Shown here: positions 16,197-25,730 of the stretch, one piece after another | Numbering within the stretch: position 1 is the first letter of the stretch | How the letters are laid out: every line of letters starts with the position of its first letter | Assembly (NCBI GenBank): GCA_021272165.1 | Contig: JAJSLK010000028.1 | Coordinates: 1-64,000 of the forward strand | Direction of reading: 5' to 3' | From: Methylacidiphilales bacterium | GTDB taxonomy: Bacteria; Verrucomicrobiota; Verrucomicrobiia; Methylacidiphilales; UBA1321 | DNA: 64,000 nucleotides | Program-made: the position numbers and the translations under genes | The notes under the pieces: generated by a model | Seen by the model: only the letters and a program-made list of their open reading frames with translations | The model's database searches: none | Told to the model about the DNA's origin: nothing

Positions 16197-18377
16197 TCAA
16201 CGTTTGATTCCGGGAGGTGGCGGCGGAGGGGGGACGGGAGCTATTATGACAGGAGCCGGTGCAGGCGCGGGCGCGGGTACCGCCGGCAATTCTGCATCCG
16301 GTTCCCGACGTTCCCAGAGCCCGACCCGCCGGCCATGGTCATGATAAAACTCATGCCAGAAATAAGCGGGCTGGAGGCTGGCGTTGACTTTGTTCCAGAG
16401 ATCCTCGGTGTCGACGGGTTTAAACCAGAGAATGTAATCGATTCCCTGGCTCTGCGCCCAGCTTCCGGCATCGGGCAGATTTCCCGCGTAGAGTGAGGAA
16501 ACGTGATCGTAGCGGTACTGGAGTTCGTAGAGATAGCCGCGCCAAAGCTGCTCATGGCCGAGCCAGCCGATATAGGATTGCTGGTTGGCGAGCGTCGTCA
16601 TGCCGGAATAGTTGGTGAAGTCGGTGTCGGGGTGTTCGATGACAATTTTTTTCGGGGATGAGCGGAGATAATTCAAAAGGAGCCGGTCGTTGAGGTTCGC
16701 GTTGTCCGCGCCGACGGTGAGATAACCGGAGCCATCGAGATAGCCGGGGTTGTAGGCTGGAGTCCGGTAATAGTAGGTAGCCAGATCATAGAAATAGAGG
16801 ATTGGGTAGCCGACGAAGAAGAGAGCTGGAATCCAGGCGAGCCACGGTGTGCGCCGTTCCAAAAGCCTCGGCCCCATCGTCAACAGGGCGCCGGCGGTTA
16901 CCCATGGCCACCATTTCAAGGTCGTGTTAAAGCGAATGAAGAGGCCGGAGTAGATATCATTGATGAAAAAGAATTCGGTAAAGAGGAGAAACCCGAGCCA
17001 AAGCAGACCGAGGGTGCCGAGGGTCCTGTCACCCCAGAGAAAGGCGCAGAGGCTCAGCGCCGTGAGCCCCACGGTGGGCAAAAGGAAGATCAGCCAAAGC
17101 AGGGGCGGAGTGTGTTCATTCCAATTGACCATTCTGATCATGGTATGGGAATCGAGTGAGGAAAGGGCGAAGACGCGGAAATAGGGGACAATGAGAATCG
17201 TGGCCACGACCGCGCCGCCGAGCAGGTAGATCCAGCCGGTCGTAAAGAAACGCCGAACATTGGCGAGGTCTCCTTCCCATTTCTGCCGGGGATTGGAGCG
17301 CGCGATCAAAAAGGTGACAGCGAGGTAAGCCAGCCAGATAAACAAACCGACGGCCTGAAGAACGATGTTCCAGGTGTTGGCGACGACACACCACGGGAAG
17401 CAGGCCCCGGCGACGGCCAGAACGCGGGGCGAGGCGCCCTTGTTCCACAGGTTCAGGGTAAGGAGAATCAGCGTCAGGAGATAAAAGCCGACGATGGGAG
17501 GATGGTAATCGCCGAGATAGATCGAATAGGAGAGAGGTTCGGCGGGAAGGCTCAGCTTGGTGTAATGGCTGGCATATTTCGCGAGCCAGGGCCCGAAAGG
17601 CTCGGCCGTGAAATCGCGCTCGCCCATAAAGCGAAAATTGTCAGAGAGGAGCGGGTTGGGAATGACGTAATGGACCAGTACGGTGACACCCGATCCGCCG
17701 ACCAGCCAGCCGAGGGAGACCAGGACGCGGATCCAGATTCTTTGGGTGAGCAGGCAGACGCCACCGATGCCTGCGGTACCCGTGAGAGCGATGAGGGCGC
17801 AGAAGGCGACATTGTAAGCTGTGCCGCAATCGAAACCCAGGATGCGGCCCATGAGCGCGGCGGCGTAATATTGAAAACTATAGTAGTGGGTCGAGGTGTA
17901 CGAGGAGAGCCAGATATCGCTGACCGGAATTTTTTCGCCCCGGAAATAACTGGCGATGAAAGCCAGGTCGGCGATTTTTTCGGAGCTGCCATCGAGATTC
18001 GGATAACGGTAACGCCAGCACATCACATAAGCGAAAACGCCGGCTAAGACGGCGTAAGGACCGGGGGCTAGGCGGGGCGAGAGCTTATTTCTCCAGTCGG
18101 CGAGATCCCAGGCATTCTCCCAACGGGCGAGGAGATGAGTGACACCGGTCACTTCCAGCAGGAGAACAATGCTGATGGCGGTGGTGAGGGGCCAGAGCCA
18201 ATCGAGATTGCCGAGGCCAACGAAGCTCTCGATGAAAAAGAAGAGGGAGCAGAAGAGCCAGGGACCGGCGGTGAGGGCGAGCCAGGCGTTGCGGAGCCAG
18301 AGACCGGTGAGAAGGCCGAGGCCGTACAAATTGAGGAAAAGGATGCCAAAAAGACAAAGATTAGCCAAATGAAGCAT
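16197..18377 (-). CDS. DUF2298-like polytopic membrane protein, paralog 1
   Basis: The 726-residue protein has more than ten hydrophobic helices and periplasmic loops with YYSFQYYAAAL, LGDYHPP, FNTTLKWWPW and IGWLGHEQLWRG. The same landmarks occur in the protein at 40684. Families of this kind resemble membrane glycosyltransferases without a known reaction. The C-terminus ends in an Ala/Pro-rich tail with a run of prolines, absent from the paralog. It converges on the glycosidase-like gene with no bases between the two stop codons. Confidence 0.75.
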   Translation of the reverse strand: MLHLANLCLFGILFLNLYGLGLLTGLWLRNAWLALTAGPWLFCSLFFFIESFVGLGNLDWLWPLTTAISIVLLLEVTGVTHLLARWENAWDLADWRNKLSPRLAPGPYAVLAGVFAYVMCWRYRYPNLDGSSEKIADLAFIASYFRGEKIPVSDIWLSSYTSTHYYSFQYYAAALMGRILGFDCGTAYNVAFCALIALTGTAGIGGVCLLTQRIWIRVLVSLGWLVGGSGVTVLVHYVIPNPLLSDNFRFMGERDFTAEPFGPWLAKYASHYTKLSLPAEPLSYSIYLGDYHPPIVGFYLLTLILLTLNLWNKGASPRVLAVAGACFPWCVVANTWNIVLQAVGLFIWLAYLAVTFLIARSNPRQKWEGDLANVRRFFTTGWIYLLGGAVVATILIVPYFRVFALSSLDSHTMIRMVNWNEHTPPLLWLIFLLPTVGLTALSLCAFLWGDRTLGTLGLLWLGFLLFTEFFFINDIYSGLFIRFNTTLKWWPWVTAGALLTMGPRLLERRTPWLAWIPALFFVGYPILYFYDLATYYYRTPAYNPGYLDGSGYLTVGADNANLNDRLLLNYLRSSPKKIVIEHPDTDFTNYSGMTTLANQQSYIGWLGHEQLWRGYLYELQYRYDHVSSLYAGNLPDAGSWAQSQGIDYILWFKPVDTEDLWNKVNASLQPAYFWHEFYHDHGRRVGLWERREPDAELPAVPAPAPAPAPVIIAPVPPPPPPPGIKR

Positions 18378-18453
18378 GGGTGTTATTTATCGCATTTTGG
18401 TTAAATGTCAGGTCCTTTATGCGGAATAGGTTGAGCCGCGTTCCGTTATAACT

Positions 18454-19113
18454 TTAGGGGGAAAGACGTTCAATGATCCAGCTCGAGCCTTCTTTCCGAT
18501 AGAGAAGGCGGTCGTGAAGGCGATTGCTGCGCCCCTGCCAGAATTCGATCCGCTCCGGGACAAGGCAAAAGCCGCCCCATTCCGGCGGGGGCGGGACGTC
18601 GCCCGGGAAACGCGCATTGGCTTCGGCGAGACGGGCTTCGAGGATATCGCGATTCGGGATGACTTTGCTTTGATGGGAGGCCCAGGCGCCGAGGCGGCTG
18701 CCGCGGGGCCGGCTCGCAAAATAGGCTTCGACGGCGGAACGGGGCGTCTTTTTGACCGAGCCGTGGATGTTGACCTGGCGTTCGAGTTCGATCCAGCCGA
18801 TGGTGAGGGCGGCGCGGGGGTTGGCATCGAAATCGCGGGCCTTTGCGCTTTGATAATTGGTGAAGAAGACAAAGCCGGAGGAGTCGAAGCCCTTGAGAAG
18901 GACATAACGGCCGCTGGGCTGGCCGGAGGGCGAGACCGTCGAGAGAACCATCGCGTTGGGTTCGAGGATGGCCTTTGTTTCGAGCGCCTCTTTAAGCCAG
19001 GCGCCGAATTGATGAAAGGGATCGGGATCGAGGTCCGCCTGGTCGAGGCCACGCCGCATGTAGTCGCGGCGCAGGGCGGCGATGTCGGCAGGGGAAGGTC
19101 GGTCGTCGGGCAT
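18454..19113 (-). CDS. pdxH: pyridoxamine 5'-phosphate oxidase
   Basis: PdxH is an FMN enzyme that oxidises pyridoxine or pyridoxamine 5'-phosphate to pyridoxal phosphate, the last step of vitamin B6 salvage. The 219 residues match the family length (about 218) from the chosen ATG at 19113; a longer frame adds residues with no counterpart. Conserved stretches include SGRYVLLKGFD, FFTNYQSAKARDF, GSRLGAWASHQS and the terminal RLHDRLLYR with the active-site Arg-His region. It stands alone and is divergent from the small secreted protein at 19213. Confidence 0.93.
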   Translation of the reverse strand: MPDDRPSPADIAALRRDYMRRGLDQADLDPDPFHQFGAWLKEALETKAILEPNAMVLSTVSPSGQPSGRYVLLKGFDSSGFVFFTNYQSAKARDFDANPRAALTIGWIELERQVNIHGSVKKTPRSAVEAYFASRPRGSRLGAWASHQSKVIPNRDILEARLAEANARFPGDVPPPPEWGGFCLVPERIEFWQGRSNRLHDRLLYRKEGSSWIIERLSP

Positions 19114-19212
19114 GGCGTTTGAACTATGCCTTTCCGTCCGGCGCTGAACTAGAAAAAAGGTGTTCCGTCCGGCCCATGATAACGATTGCGGGGAGTGGCC
19201 AGGTTTCTTAAA

Positions 19213-19668
19213 ATGAGTTCCTTTATGAAATGGGGATTGGCTCTTTTGCTTCTCTCTTTTTGCGTATTCCCGTGTCACGCCAATCTGGGAGAGACCGTGG
19301 CGCAATGCGTAACGCGTTACGGAACGCCGGTACACTTTACGGAAGCAAACGGCAAATCGCCCTTTGGTACGGTTACTTTTGCCGCAGGGGAGTATATTTT
19401 AATGATCTTCCTTTCGAATGGTCATGAAGTGGGAGCAAAGGTTAGTAAGGCCGATAAGAGCGATTTCAGTGACGCTGACCGCCAGACGATCATGTCGGTC
19501 GATGCGAGTTCGCCATGGAGTTCCATCCCAAGCGACGATCCAACCTGTCTGGCCTGGACCCGGGCAGATAAGGCCAAGGTCTTATATGATAAGGAGAAAC
19601 ACCTCCTTATCTTTACCTCTGCTGAAATGGCCCAAATCCTTGATGCCCAGACAAAAAAGAGCCCATGA
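19213..19668 (+). CDS. small secreted protein of unknown function
   Basis: The 151 residues start with a signal peptide (WGLALLLLSFCVFPCHA). The mature part begins NLGETVAQCVTRYG and contains two cysteines that could pair. Short exported proteins with a GET...RYGTP-like start are frequent in this phylum and seem to be a family without a known role. The longer frame beginning at 19186 was not used because the signal peptide starts at 19213 or 19225. Confidence 0.6.
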   Translation: MSSFMKWGLALLLLSFCVFPCHANLGETVAQCVTRYGTPVHFTEANGKSPFGTVTFAAGEYILMIFLSNGHEVGAKVSKADKSDFSDADRQTIMSVDASSPWSSIPSDDPTCLAWTRADKAKVLYDKEKHLLIFTSAEMAQILDAQTKKSP

Positions 19669-19798
19669 AGGTGTGACCCTTTTTCTGCGGACGCGTCATA
19701 AGTTACCTAGGGTGAAGGCCCATTCGGGAAGAGGGGCTTTCAAACCGGGATCAAAACACCTTTTGCGATATGTCATCTCCAGCTAAGTTGAATAAAGA

Positions 19799-20377
19799 AT
19801 GGACCAGCCAATCGATGTGGCCGACTGCCTGCGACGCTGGCAAGCCGGTGATGAAAGCGCAGCCGAGGAACTCATCCGCCATCTTTATCCCATGATCGCC
19901 AAGATTGTGCGCATGAACCTGCCCCGGCGCGATGACGAGAAAGACCTGGTGCAGGAGATCCTGATGAAGACTTTTTCGAAGCTGCATCAATTCCGGGGTG
20001 ACGCGCCGATGACCCACTGGGTTTCGCGGCTGGCGCTGACGACGTGCCTGGATCGGTTGCGGGCGCAGCGTATCCGGCCGGAAATCCGCCGGACCGATTT
20101 GACCCCGGAAGAACTGGAAATGGTCGATGCCTCCTGGCTCGACGGCAAAACCGCTGATGCCTCCTCATCCATCCAGGCCCGCGACCTGGTCGACAAGCTT
20201 TTGTCGACACTTTCACCCGCGGACCGGAACCTGATTTTGCTGGTCGACCTGGAGGGGCATTCCTTGGAGGAAATTTCCCAACTGACCGGCTGGGGTATCT
20301 CGAAAATCAAAATGCGCCTGTTCCGAATTCGTGGACATCTTCGCAATCAAATGGAAAGACTGGAGCACCAATCATGA
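19799..20377 (+). CDS. ECF-type RNA polymerase sigma factor
   Basis: The 192 residues show the two sigma regions of the extracytoplasmic-function class. Region 2 has DDEKDLVQEILMKTF and FRGDAPMTHWVSRLA. Region 4 is an HTH around LSPADRNLILLVDLEGHSLEEIS and GISKIKMRLFRIR. It directs polymerase to envelope-stress-type promoters. The stop overlaps the ATG of the next small membrane protein by four bases, the usual place for an anti-sigma factor. A Spy-like protein and a full RND efflux system follow on the same strand. Confidence 0.9.
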   Translation: MDQPIDVADCLRRWQAGDESAAEELIRHLYPMIAKIVRMNLPRRDDEKDLVQEILMKTFSKLHQFRGDAPMTHWVSRLALTTCLDRLRAQRIRPEIRRTDLTPEELEMVDASWLDGKTADASSSIQARDLVDKLLSTLSPADRNLILLVDLEGHSLEEISQLTGWGISKIKMRLFRIRGHLRNQMERLEHQS

Positions 20378-20667
20378 ATACCAATTCCGACCTGAAATGG
20401 AAATCGCTGCTGGCGCACAGCGCCCCGACTTTTGCCATCGACGCGATGCCGCCGTACGGCTTTATTACGAGCATGCTGACGCGGATGGAGACGGAGAAGC
20501 GACAGCAGGAAATGATGGAAAAAATCGGACTGAGGGCGATCTTCGCTTCGCTCGGCGCGTTGGCGGTGGTGGTGACGATCACCGTCAGCCTGAACCTGAA
20601 GGCGGCGCCCGATCTCGAGCCGGGCATGAGGGGTATCGTGCAGGAAGCGACCTTCTCGCCCTCATAG
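20374..20667 (+). CDS. small single-pass membrane protein, candidate anti-sigma factor
   Basis: The 97 residues comprise a cytoplasmic stretch of about 50, one membrane helix (IFASLGALAVVVTITVSL) and a short exterior tail. The ATGA overlap with the sigma-factor gene suggests coupled translation and 1:1 expression, typical of sigma/anti-sigma pairs. No zinc-finger anti-sigma motif (HX3CX2C) is present. The role is inferred from position only. Confidence 0.55.
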   Translation: MNTNSDLKWKSLLAHSAPTFAIDAMPPYGFITSMLTRMETEKRQQEMMEKIGLRAIFASLGALAVVVTITVSLNLKAAPDLEPGMRGIVQEATFSPS

Positions 20668-20688
20668 TCCGTTCAAGCAAAAGACATC

Positions 20689-21114
20689 ATGCTTCCTTCC
20701 CGAAAAATAACAGCGACGTTTATTGGCGTTTTCCTAATCGGCGCGATGGCGGGTAGTCTCATTACCTGGGACTTCAGCGACATGCGCTTTTCCCGTTTTC
20801 TGAACCGGACCAGCGATCCCGACAGCATGGCGGCCCGGATTAATCAGAAATACGCCAGTGACTATCACCTGACCCCTGAGGAGCAGACCAAGATAGCGCC
20901 GCTAACGAAGGAGATGGCGCAGCAGCTTTACCAGGTGCGGTCGCGGTTCGCGAACGACGTGATCACGACCATGAACGATTATCATCAGAAGATCGCCGAG
21001 CAGATGGATCCGGACCACCGCACAGCCTATGAGCAGGCCAACATTGACCGCATGAAACGAATGAACAATCTTTTGATGACCGATCCTGGCAATACCAGTC
21101 AGGACCAAAAATAG
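20689..21114 (+). CDS. Spy/CpxP-like periplasmic protein
   Basis: An N-terminal membrane anchor or signal (FIGVFLIGAMAGSLI) precedes a helical, charged domain with YHLTPEEQTKIAPLTKEM and HRTAYEQAN. The LTPEEQ word followed by amphipathic helices is typical of the Spy, CpxP and heavy-metal-sensor group, which act as periplasmic chaperones or stress sensors. Lying between the sigma-factor pair and the efflux genes, it may sense envelope damage for this block. Confidence 0.65.
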   Translation: MLPSRKITATFIGVFLIGAMAGSLITWDFSDMRFSRFLNRTSDPDSMAARINQKYASDYHLTPEEQTKIAPLTKEMAQQLYQVRSRFANDVITTMNDYHQKIAEQMDPDHRTAYEQANIDRMKRMNNLLMTDPGNTSQDQK

Positions 21115-21144
21115 GACAGTTGACGCCGCGCCGCCGGCAAAATT

Positions 21145-22455
21145 ATGGCCCAGGATTTATCCAAGCAGAAATCGCCTACGACGATCTCGAACGGAAACGG
21201 GACGGCAACGCCGTCGCGTCTTCCGCCCGTGACGAAGAAGCGGCGGTCGATCATCCGGCCGGGTGCGTGGCTGATTCTGGGCGTCGTTTTTCTGGCGGCG
21301 ATTCTTTATCTTTATCTTTCGCATCAGCAAGCGGCGGGGACGACGTCCGACTCGGGCTCGCATCATGGCGGGGGCGGCGCAGGCGAGCCGGTGCGGGTGA
21401 TCACGGCCAAGGTAAGCCGGGGCAACATCGGCGTTTATCTGCAGGGGCTCGGTTCGGTGACGCCCCTGAACACGGTGACGGTGCGGACGCGAGTGGATGG
21501 GCAGTTGATGAAGATTCTCTTCACTGAGGGCGAAACGGTGCAGGCGGGACAGCAATTGGTGCAAATCGACGACCGGCCCTACCAGGCGCAACTGGCGCAG
21601 TATAACGCGCAGAAAGAGCATGATCAGGCACTGCTGGACAACGCCAAGATTGATCTCGATCGCTATCAGAAACTTTGGAGCCAGGATTCAATCCCGCAGC
21701 AGACGCTGGCCACACAGCAGGCGCTGGTGAAACAGGACCAGGGAACGGTCGACAGCGATCAGGCGCTGATCCAGGCGACGCAACTCAACATCATCTATTG
21801 CAATATCACGGCGCCAATCAGCGGGCGGATCGGCCTGCGGCTGGTGGATGAGGGAAACCTGGTCCATGCCACCGACACGAACGGATTGCTGGTCATTACG
21901 CAGGTGCAGCCGATCACGGTGATCTTTACCATTCCGGAGGATAATATCCAGCCGGTGCTCGACAAGATGCGGGCGGGGCAGACGCTGGAGGTGGATGCGT
22001 ATGACCGGTCGGGTTTCACGAACAAACTGGCTCAGGGTTCGCTGCTGACGACGGACAATCAGATCGATCCGACCACGGGAACACTTCGGCTGCGCGCGCA
22101 ATTTCCAAATGACGACCAGAAGCTTTTTCCGAACCAGTTCGTGAATGTGCGGCTGCTGGTGGAGATGAAGCAGAACGTGGCGCTGGTTCCGGTGGCGGCG
22201 ATCCAGCACGGGACGCAGGGGGCCTTCGTTTACGTGGTCGATACCAATGCGAACACGGTGAAGATGCGGAATATCACTCTCAGCACGCAAGACGCTGACC
22301 AAGCGGAAGTGACCGATGGGCTGACCGAGGGGGAGACGGTGGTGACGGACGGCGTCGACAAGTTGCAAAATGGCAGCAAGGTCATTTTGTCATCGGGCGG
22401 CTCGTCGACGGATAGCGGCACGGCCCACCATTCTCCTCACAAGCAACAGTCATGA
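21145..22455 (+). CDS. mdtA: RND efflux periplasmic adaptor (MdtA-like)
   Basis: The 436 residues have an N-terminal membrane anchor (about 39-60), a Gly/Ser/His linker and the membrane-fusion fold. A lipoyl-like half begins [15 protein letters not shown], a helical hairpin runs through [25 protein letters not shown], the second lipoyl half is [18 protein letters not shown], and beta-barrel parts follow. Adaptors join the inner-membrane pump to the outer-membrane channel. Its TGA overlaps the next gene's ATG. Confidence 0.9.
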   Translation: MAQDLSKQKSPTTISNGNGTATPSRLPPVTKKRRSIIRPGAWLILGVVFLAAILYLYLSHQQAAGTTSDSGSHHGGGGAGEPVRVITAKVSRGNIGVYLQGLGSVTPLNTVTVRTRVDGQLMKILFTEGETVQAGQQLVQIDDRPYQAQLAQYNAQKEHDQALLDNAKIDLDRYQKLWSQDSIPQQTLATQQALVKQDQGTVDSDQALIQATQLNIIYCNITAPISGRIGLRLVDEGNLVHATDTNGLLVITQVQPITVIFTIPEDNIQPVLDKMRAGQTLEVDAYDRSGFTNKLAQGSLLTTDNQIDPTTGTLRLRAQFPNDDQKLFPNQFVNVRLLVEMKQNVALVPVAAIQHGTQGAFVYVVDTNANTVKMRNITLSTQDADQAEVTDGLTEGETVVTDGVDKLQNGSKVILSSGGSSTDSGTAHHSPHKQQS

Positions 22456-25400
22456 GCCCGGGAGAAACCGGCGGAAAGTTTATGAGTCCTTCCCGGACGT
22501 TCATCCTGCGCCCAGTGGCGACGACGCTGTTGATGGCGGCGATTCTGCTCGCGGGCTGGGTGGGCTACACGCAGCTGCCGGTCTCGGCGCTGCCGGAGGT
22601 CGATTACCCGACCATGCAGGTGGTGACATTTTATCCCGGGGCGAGCCCGGAAGTAATGGCCTCTTCAGTGACGGCGCCGCTGGAACGGCAGTTGGGACAG
22701 GTGCCGGGATTGCAGCAGATGACGTCGATCAGTTCGGACGGCAGCTCGGTGATTACGCTGCAATTCACGCTGAATCTGGACATCGATGTGGCCGAGCAGG
22801 AGGTGCAACAGGCGATCAATGCCTCGGGAACTTATCTGCCGAGCGACTTGCCGAATCCCCCGATTTACAGCAAAAGCAATCCGGCCGACGCGCCGATCCT
22901 GACGCTGGCGCTGACATCCGACACCATACCGCTTTCGCAGGTGGAGGATATGGCCGATACGCGGCTGGCGCAAAAGATTTCGCAGCTTTCGGGCGTGGGA
23001 TTAGTAAGCATCGTGGGCGGGCAGAAGCCGGCGGTGCGGATCCAGGTGAACCCGACGGCGCTTTCGTCGTACGGGCTGAACCTTGAGGACATCCGGACAG
23101 CGGTGGCGGCGGCGAATGTAAATCAAGCGAAAGGGAGTTTTGATGGGCCGTTGCAGGCCTACCAGATCGGAGCGAATGATCAGTTGCTAAGCAGCAACGA
23201 TTATTCGTCGCTGATTGTTTCCTACCGCAATGGAGGGCCGGTGCGGCTTTCGGATGTGGCGAAGGTGGAAGATGGCACGGAGAACAACAAGCAGGCGGCA
23301 TGGATGAACGAGACACCGGCGGTGATTGTGAACATCCAGCGGCAGCCGGGCGCGAACATCATTTCGGTGGTCGACAGCATCAAGAACCTGCTGCCAAAGC
23401 TGAGCCAGACGCTGCCTTCGTCGATCAAGATTCATGTGCTGACCGACCGGACGACGACGATCCGCGCATCGGTGAACGACGTGAAATTCGAGCTTTTCCT
23501 GACGATCGGGCTTGTCGTCGGCGTGATCTTTGTTTTTCTGCGCAATCTGTACGCGACGTTCGTCGCGGGTGTGGCCGTGCCCCTGGCGCTGATCGGCACC
23601 TTCGCGGCGATGTACATGTTTGGGTTCAGCATCAACAACCTGACCCTGATGGCGCTGACGATTTCGACCGGCTTCGTGGTCGATGACGCGATCGTGATGA
23701 TCGAAAATATCTTTCGCTACATTGAAATGGGTGAGTCACCAATGCAGGCGGCGCTGAAGGGCGCAGGCCAGATCGGCTTCACCATCGTGGCGCTGACCAT
23801 CTCACTGATCGCGGTGCTGATTCCGCTGCTGTTCATGGCGGACATTGTGGGGCGGCTGTTCCGCGAATTCGCGATCACGCTGAGCTTCACCATTCTTGTT
23901 TCGGCGGTCGTTTCCCTGACGCTGACGCCAATGCTGAGTGCGCGGATGCTGAAAGCGCGGGACGAGCGGAAGCTGGGGCGGTTTTATCAGTGGTCGGAAA
24001 ACGCATTCAATTCGGTGATTTCATTTTACGGGGAGACGCTGAAGGTGGTGCTGCGCTTTCAGCCGCTGGTGCTGCTCATTGCGGTCGGCACGCTGGTACT
24101 CACGATTTTTCTCTACATCGTGATTCCGAAGGGGTTGTTTCCGATCCAGGACACGGGCATCATTCAGGGTATTTCGGAGGCGGACCAGGACATCTCATTC
24201 CCGGCCATGGCGGATCGGCAATGCCAGATCGCTTCCATCATTTTGAAGGACCCGGCGGTGGACAGCCTTTCATCGTTCATCGGGGTCGACGGTACGAACA
24301 CCACGCTCAATTCGGGACGCATCCAGATTAACCTGAAACCGCTCGAAGAGCGGGGAATTAGCGCGACGGCGGTGATTCAGCGGTTGCAATCATCGCTGGC
24401 CGGAATTCCGGGCATCACGCTGTTCATGCAGCCCGTACAGGATTTGACGGTGACGGATCGCGTGAGCCGCACGCAATACCAATACACGTTGGAGGACCCG
24501 AATCCCACGGAATTGGACACATGGACGTCTCAGTTGCTGGCGAAACTGCAGGCGCTGCCGGAATTGCGCGATGTGGCCAGTGACCAGCAGAACCGGGGGC
24601 TGCGCGCGACGCTGACGCTCGACCGCGACACGGCCTCGCGGCTCGGGTTCGACACCTCGACGATCGACAACACGCTTTACGACGCCTTCGGCCAGCGACA
24701 GGTGTCGACCATGTTCACGCAGGTCAACCAGTACCATGTTATCCTCGAGGTCGATCCGCAATTCCAGCAGGACCCGGCCGACCTGGACCATGTCTACATC
24801 ACGCCAACGGGCGCAGCTTCGAGCACTGGAACGAGCTCGACATCGTCAACGTCGTCGGCATCGACCTCCCAGACGCAAGTCCAGGCGGGCGCGGGCACAA
24901 CGGCGCTTTCCTCCAGCACGGCGCCAACGATGGGCGCCGCTCCGCTGAGTGCCTTTGCGCATTGGGAGACGCTGAGCGGGCCGCTCAATATCAGTCATCA
25001 GGGGCAATTTCCGGTCACGACGCTTTCATTCAATCTGGCGCCGGGTGTGGCCTTGAGCCAGGCGGTGACGGCGATCAATCGCGCGAAGGATGAACTGGGG
25101 ATGCCGCCGAGCATCGAAGCGGCATTCCAGGGCGAAACGCAGGCGTTCCAGGCATCGCTGACGAGTGAGCCGCTGCTGATCCTCGCCGCGATGGTGACGG
25201 TCTATATCATTCTCGGGGTGCTCTATGAGAGCTTCATCCACCCGATCACGATTCTCTCCACGCTGCCTTCAGCGGGTCTCGGCGCGCTGCTCGCGCTGAT
25301 GCTCTTTCGCAACGACCTTAATGTCATCGCGTTGATTGGCATCATTCTGCTCATCGGCATTGTGCAGAAGAACGCGATCATGATGGTCGACTTCGCCCTC

Positions 25401-25730
25401 GACGCGGAACGCGACGAGGGCAAGACGCCGCACGAAGCGATTTTTGAGGCGTGCCTGCTTCGCTTTCGTCCCATTTTAATGACGACATTGGCGGCGATGT
25501 TCGGCGGATTGCCGCTGGCGCTGGGGACGGGGACCGGGTCGGAACTGCGGCGGCCTTTGGGCATTGCGATCGTGGGTGGGTTGATTGTGAGCCAGTTGCT
25601 GACGCTTTATACCACGCCGGTGATTTATCTCGGCTTCGACCGTCTGGGACGCTGGCTGTTTCATCGCGGAAACGTGCCGGAAGAAAGCAGGAAACCGGAA
25701 CTGGAGCCTGAACCTTTGGAGACGCCGTGA
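22452..25730 (+). CDS. mdtB: RND multidrug efflux permease (MdtB-like)
   Basis: The 1092-residue pump has the HAE1 layout: two repeats of membrane helices with large periplasmic loops. It starts [16 protein letters not shown], carries the proton-relay aspartates in TM4 ([16 protein letters not shown]), and has [22 protein letters not shown] in TM10-11. A Ser/Thr-rich low-complexity insert (about 787-833) interrupts the second periplasmic loop, which the sister pump lacks. The ATG at 22482 would give a start (MSPSRTF) more like the family. The overlapping ATG at 22452 allows coupling to the adaptor gene. Confidence 0.92.
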   Translation: MSPGETGGKFMSPSRTFILRPVATTLLMAAILLAGWVGYTQLPVSALPEVDYPTMQVVTFYPGASPEVMASSVTAPLERQLGQVPGLQQMTSISSDGSSVITLQFTLNLDIDVAEQEVQQAINASGTYLPSDLPNPPIYSKSNPADAPILTLALTSDTIPLSQVEDMADTRLAQKISQLSGVGLVSIVGGQKPAVRIQVNPTALSSYGLNLEDIRTAVAAANVNQAKGSFDGPLQAYQIGANDQLLSSNDYSSLIVSYRNGGPVRLSDVAKVEDGTENNKQAAWMNETPAVIVNIQRQPGANIISVVDSIKNLLPKLSQTLPSSIKIHVLTDRTTTIRASVNDVKFELFLTIGLVVGVIFVFLRNLYATFVAGVAVPLALIGTFAAMYMFGFSINNLTLMALTISTGFVVDDAIVMIENIFRYIEMGESPMQAALKGAGQIGFTIVALTISLIAVLIPLLFMADIVGRLFREFAITLSFTILVSAVVSLTLTPMLSARMLKARDERKLGRFYQWSENAFNSVISFYGETLKVVLRFQPLVLLIAVGTLVLTIFLYIVIPKGLFPIQDTGIIQGISEADQDISFPAMADRQCQIASIILKDPAVDSLSSFIGVDGTNTTLNSGRIQINLKPLEERGISATAVIQRLQSSLAGIPGITLFMQPVQDLTVTDRVSRTQYQYTLEDPNPTELDTWTSQLLAKLQALPELRDVASDQQNRGLRATLTLDRDTASRLGFDTSTIDNTLYDAFGQRQVSTMFTQVNQYHVILEVDPQFQQDPADLDHVYITPTGAASSTGTSSTSSTSSASTSQTQVQAGAGTTALSSSTAPTMGAAPLSAFAHWETLSGPLNISHQGQFPVTTLSFNLAPGVALSQAVTAINRAKDELGMPPSIEAAFQGETQAFQASLTSEPLLILAAMVTVYIILGVLYESFIHPITILSTLPSAGLGALLALMLFRNDLNVIALIGIILLIGIVQKNAIMMVDFALDAERDEGKTPHEAIFEACLLRFRPILMTTLAAMFGGLPLALGTGTGSELRRPLGIAIVGGLIVSQLLTLYTTPVIYLGFDRLGRWLFHRGNVPEESRKPELEPEPLETP

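Noticed and set aside
16185-16205. Small hairpin across the two convergent stops (ATCAA/TTGAT) as a terminator
   Set aside because: The stem has only five base pairs and lacks a T-tract on either strand.
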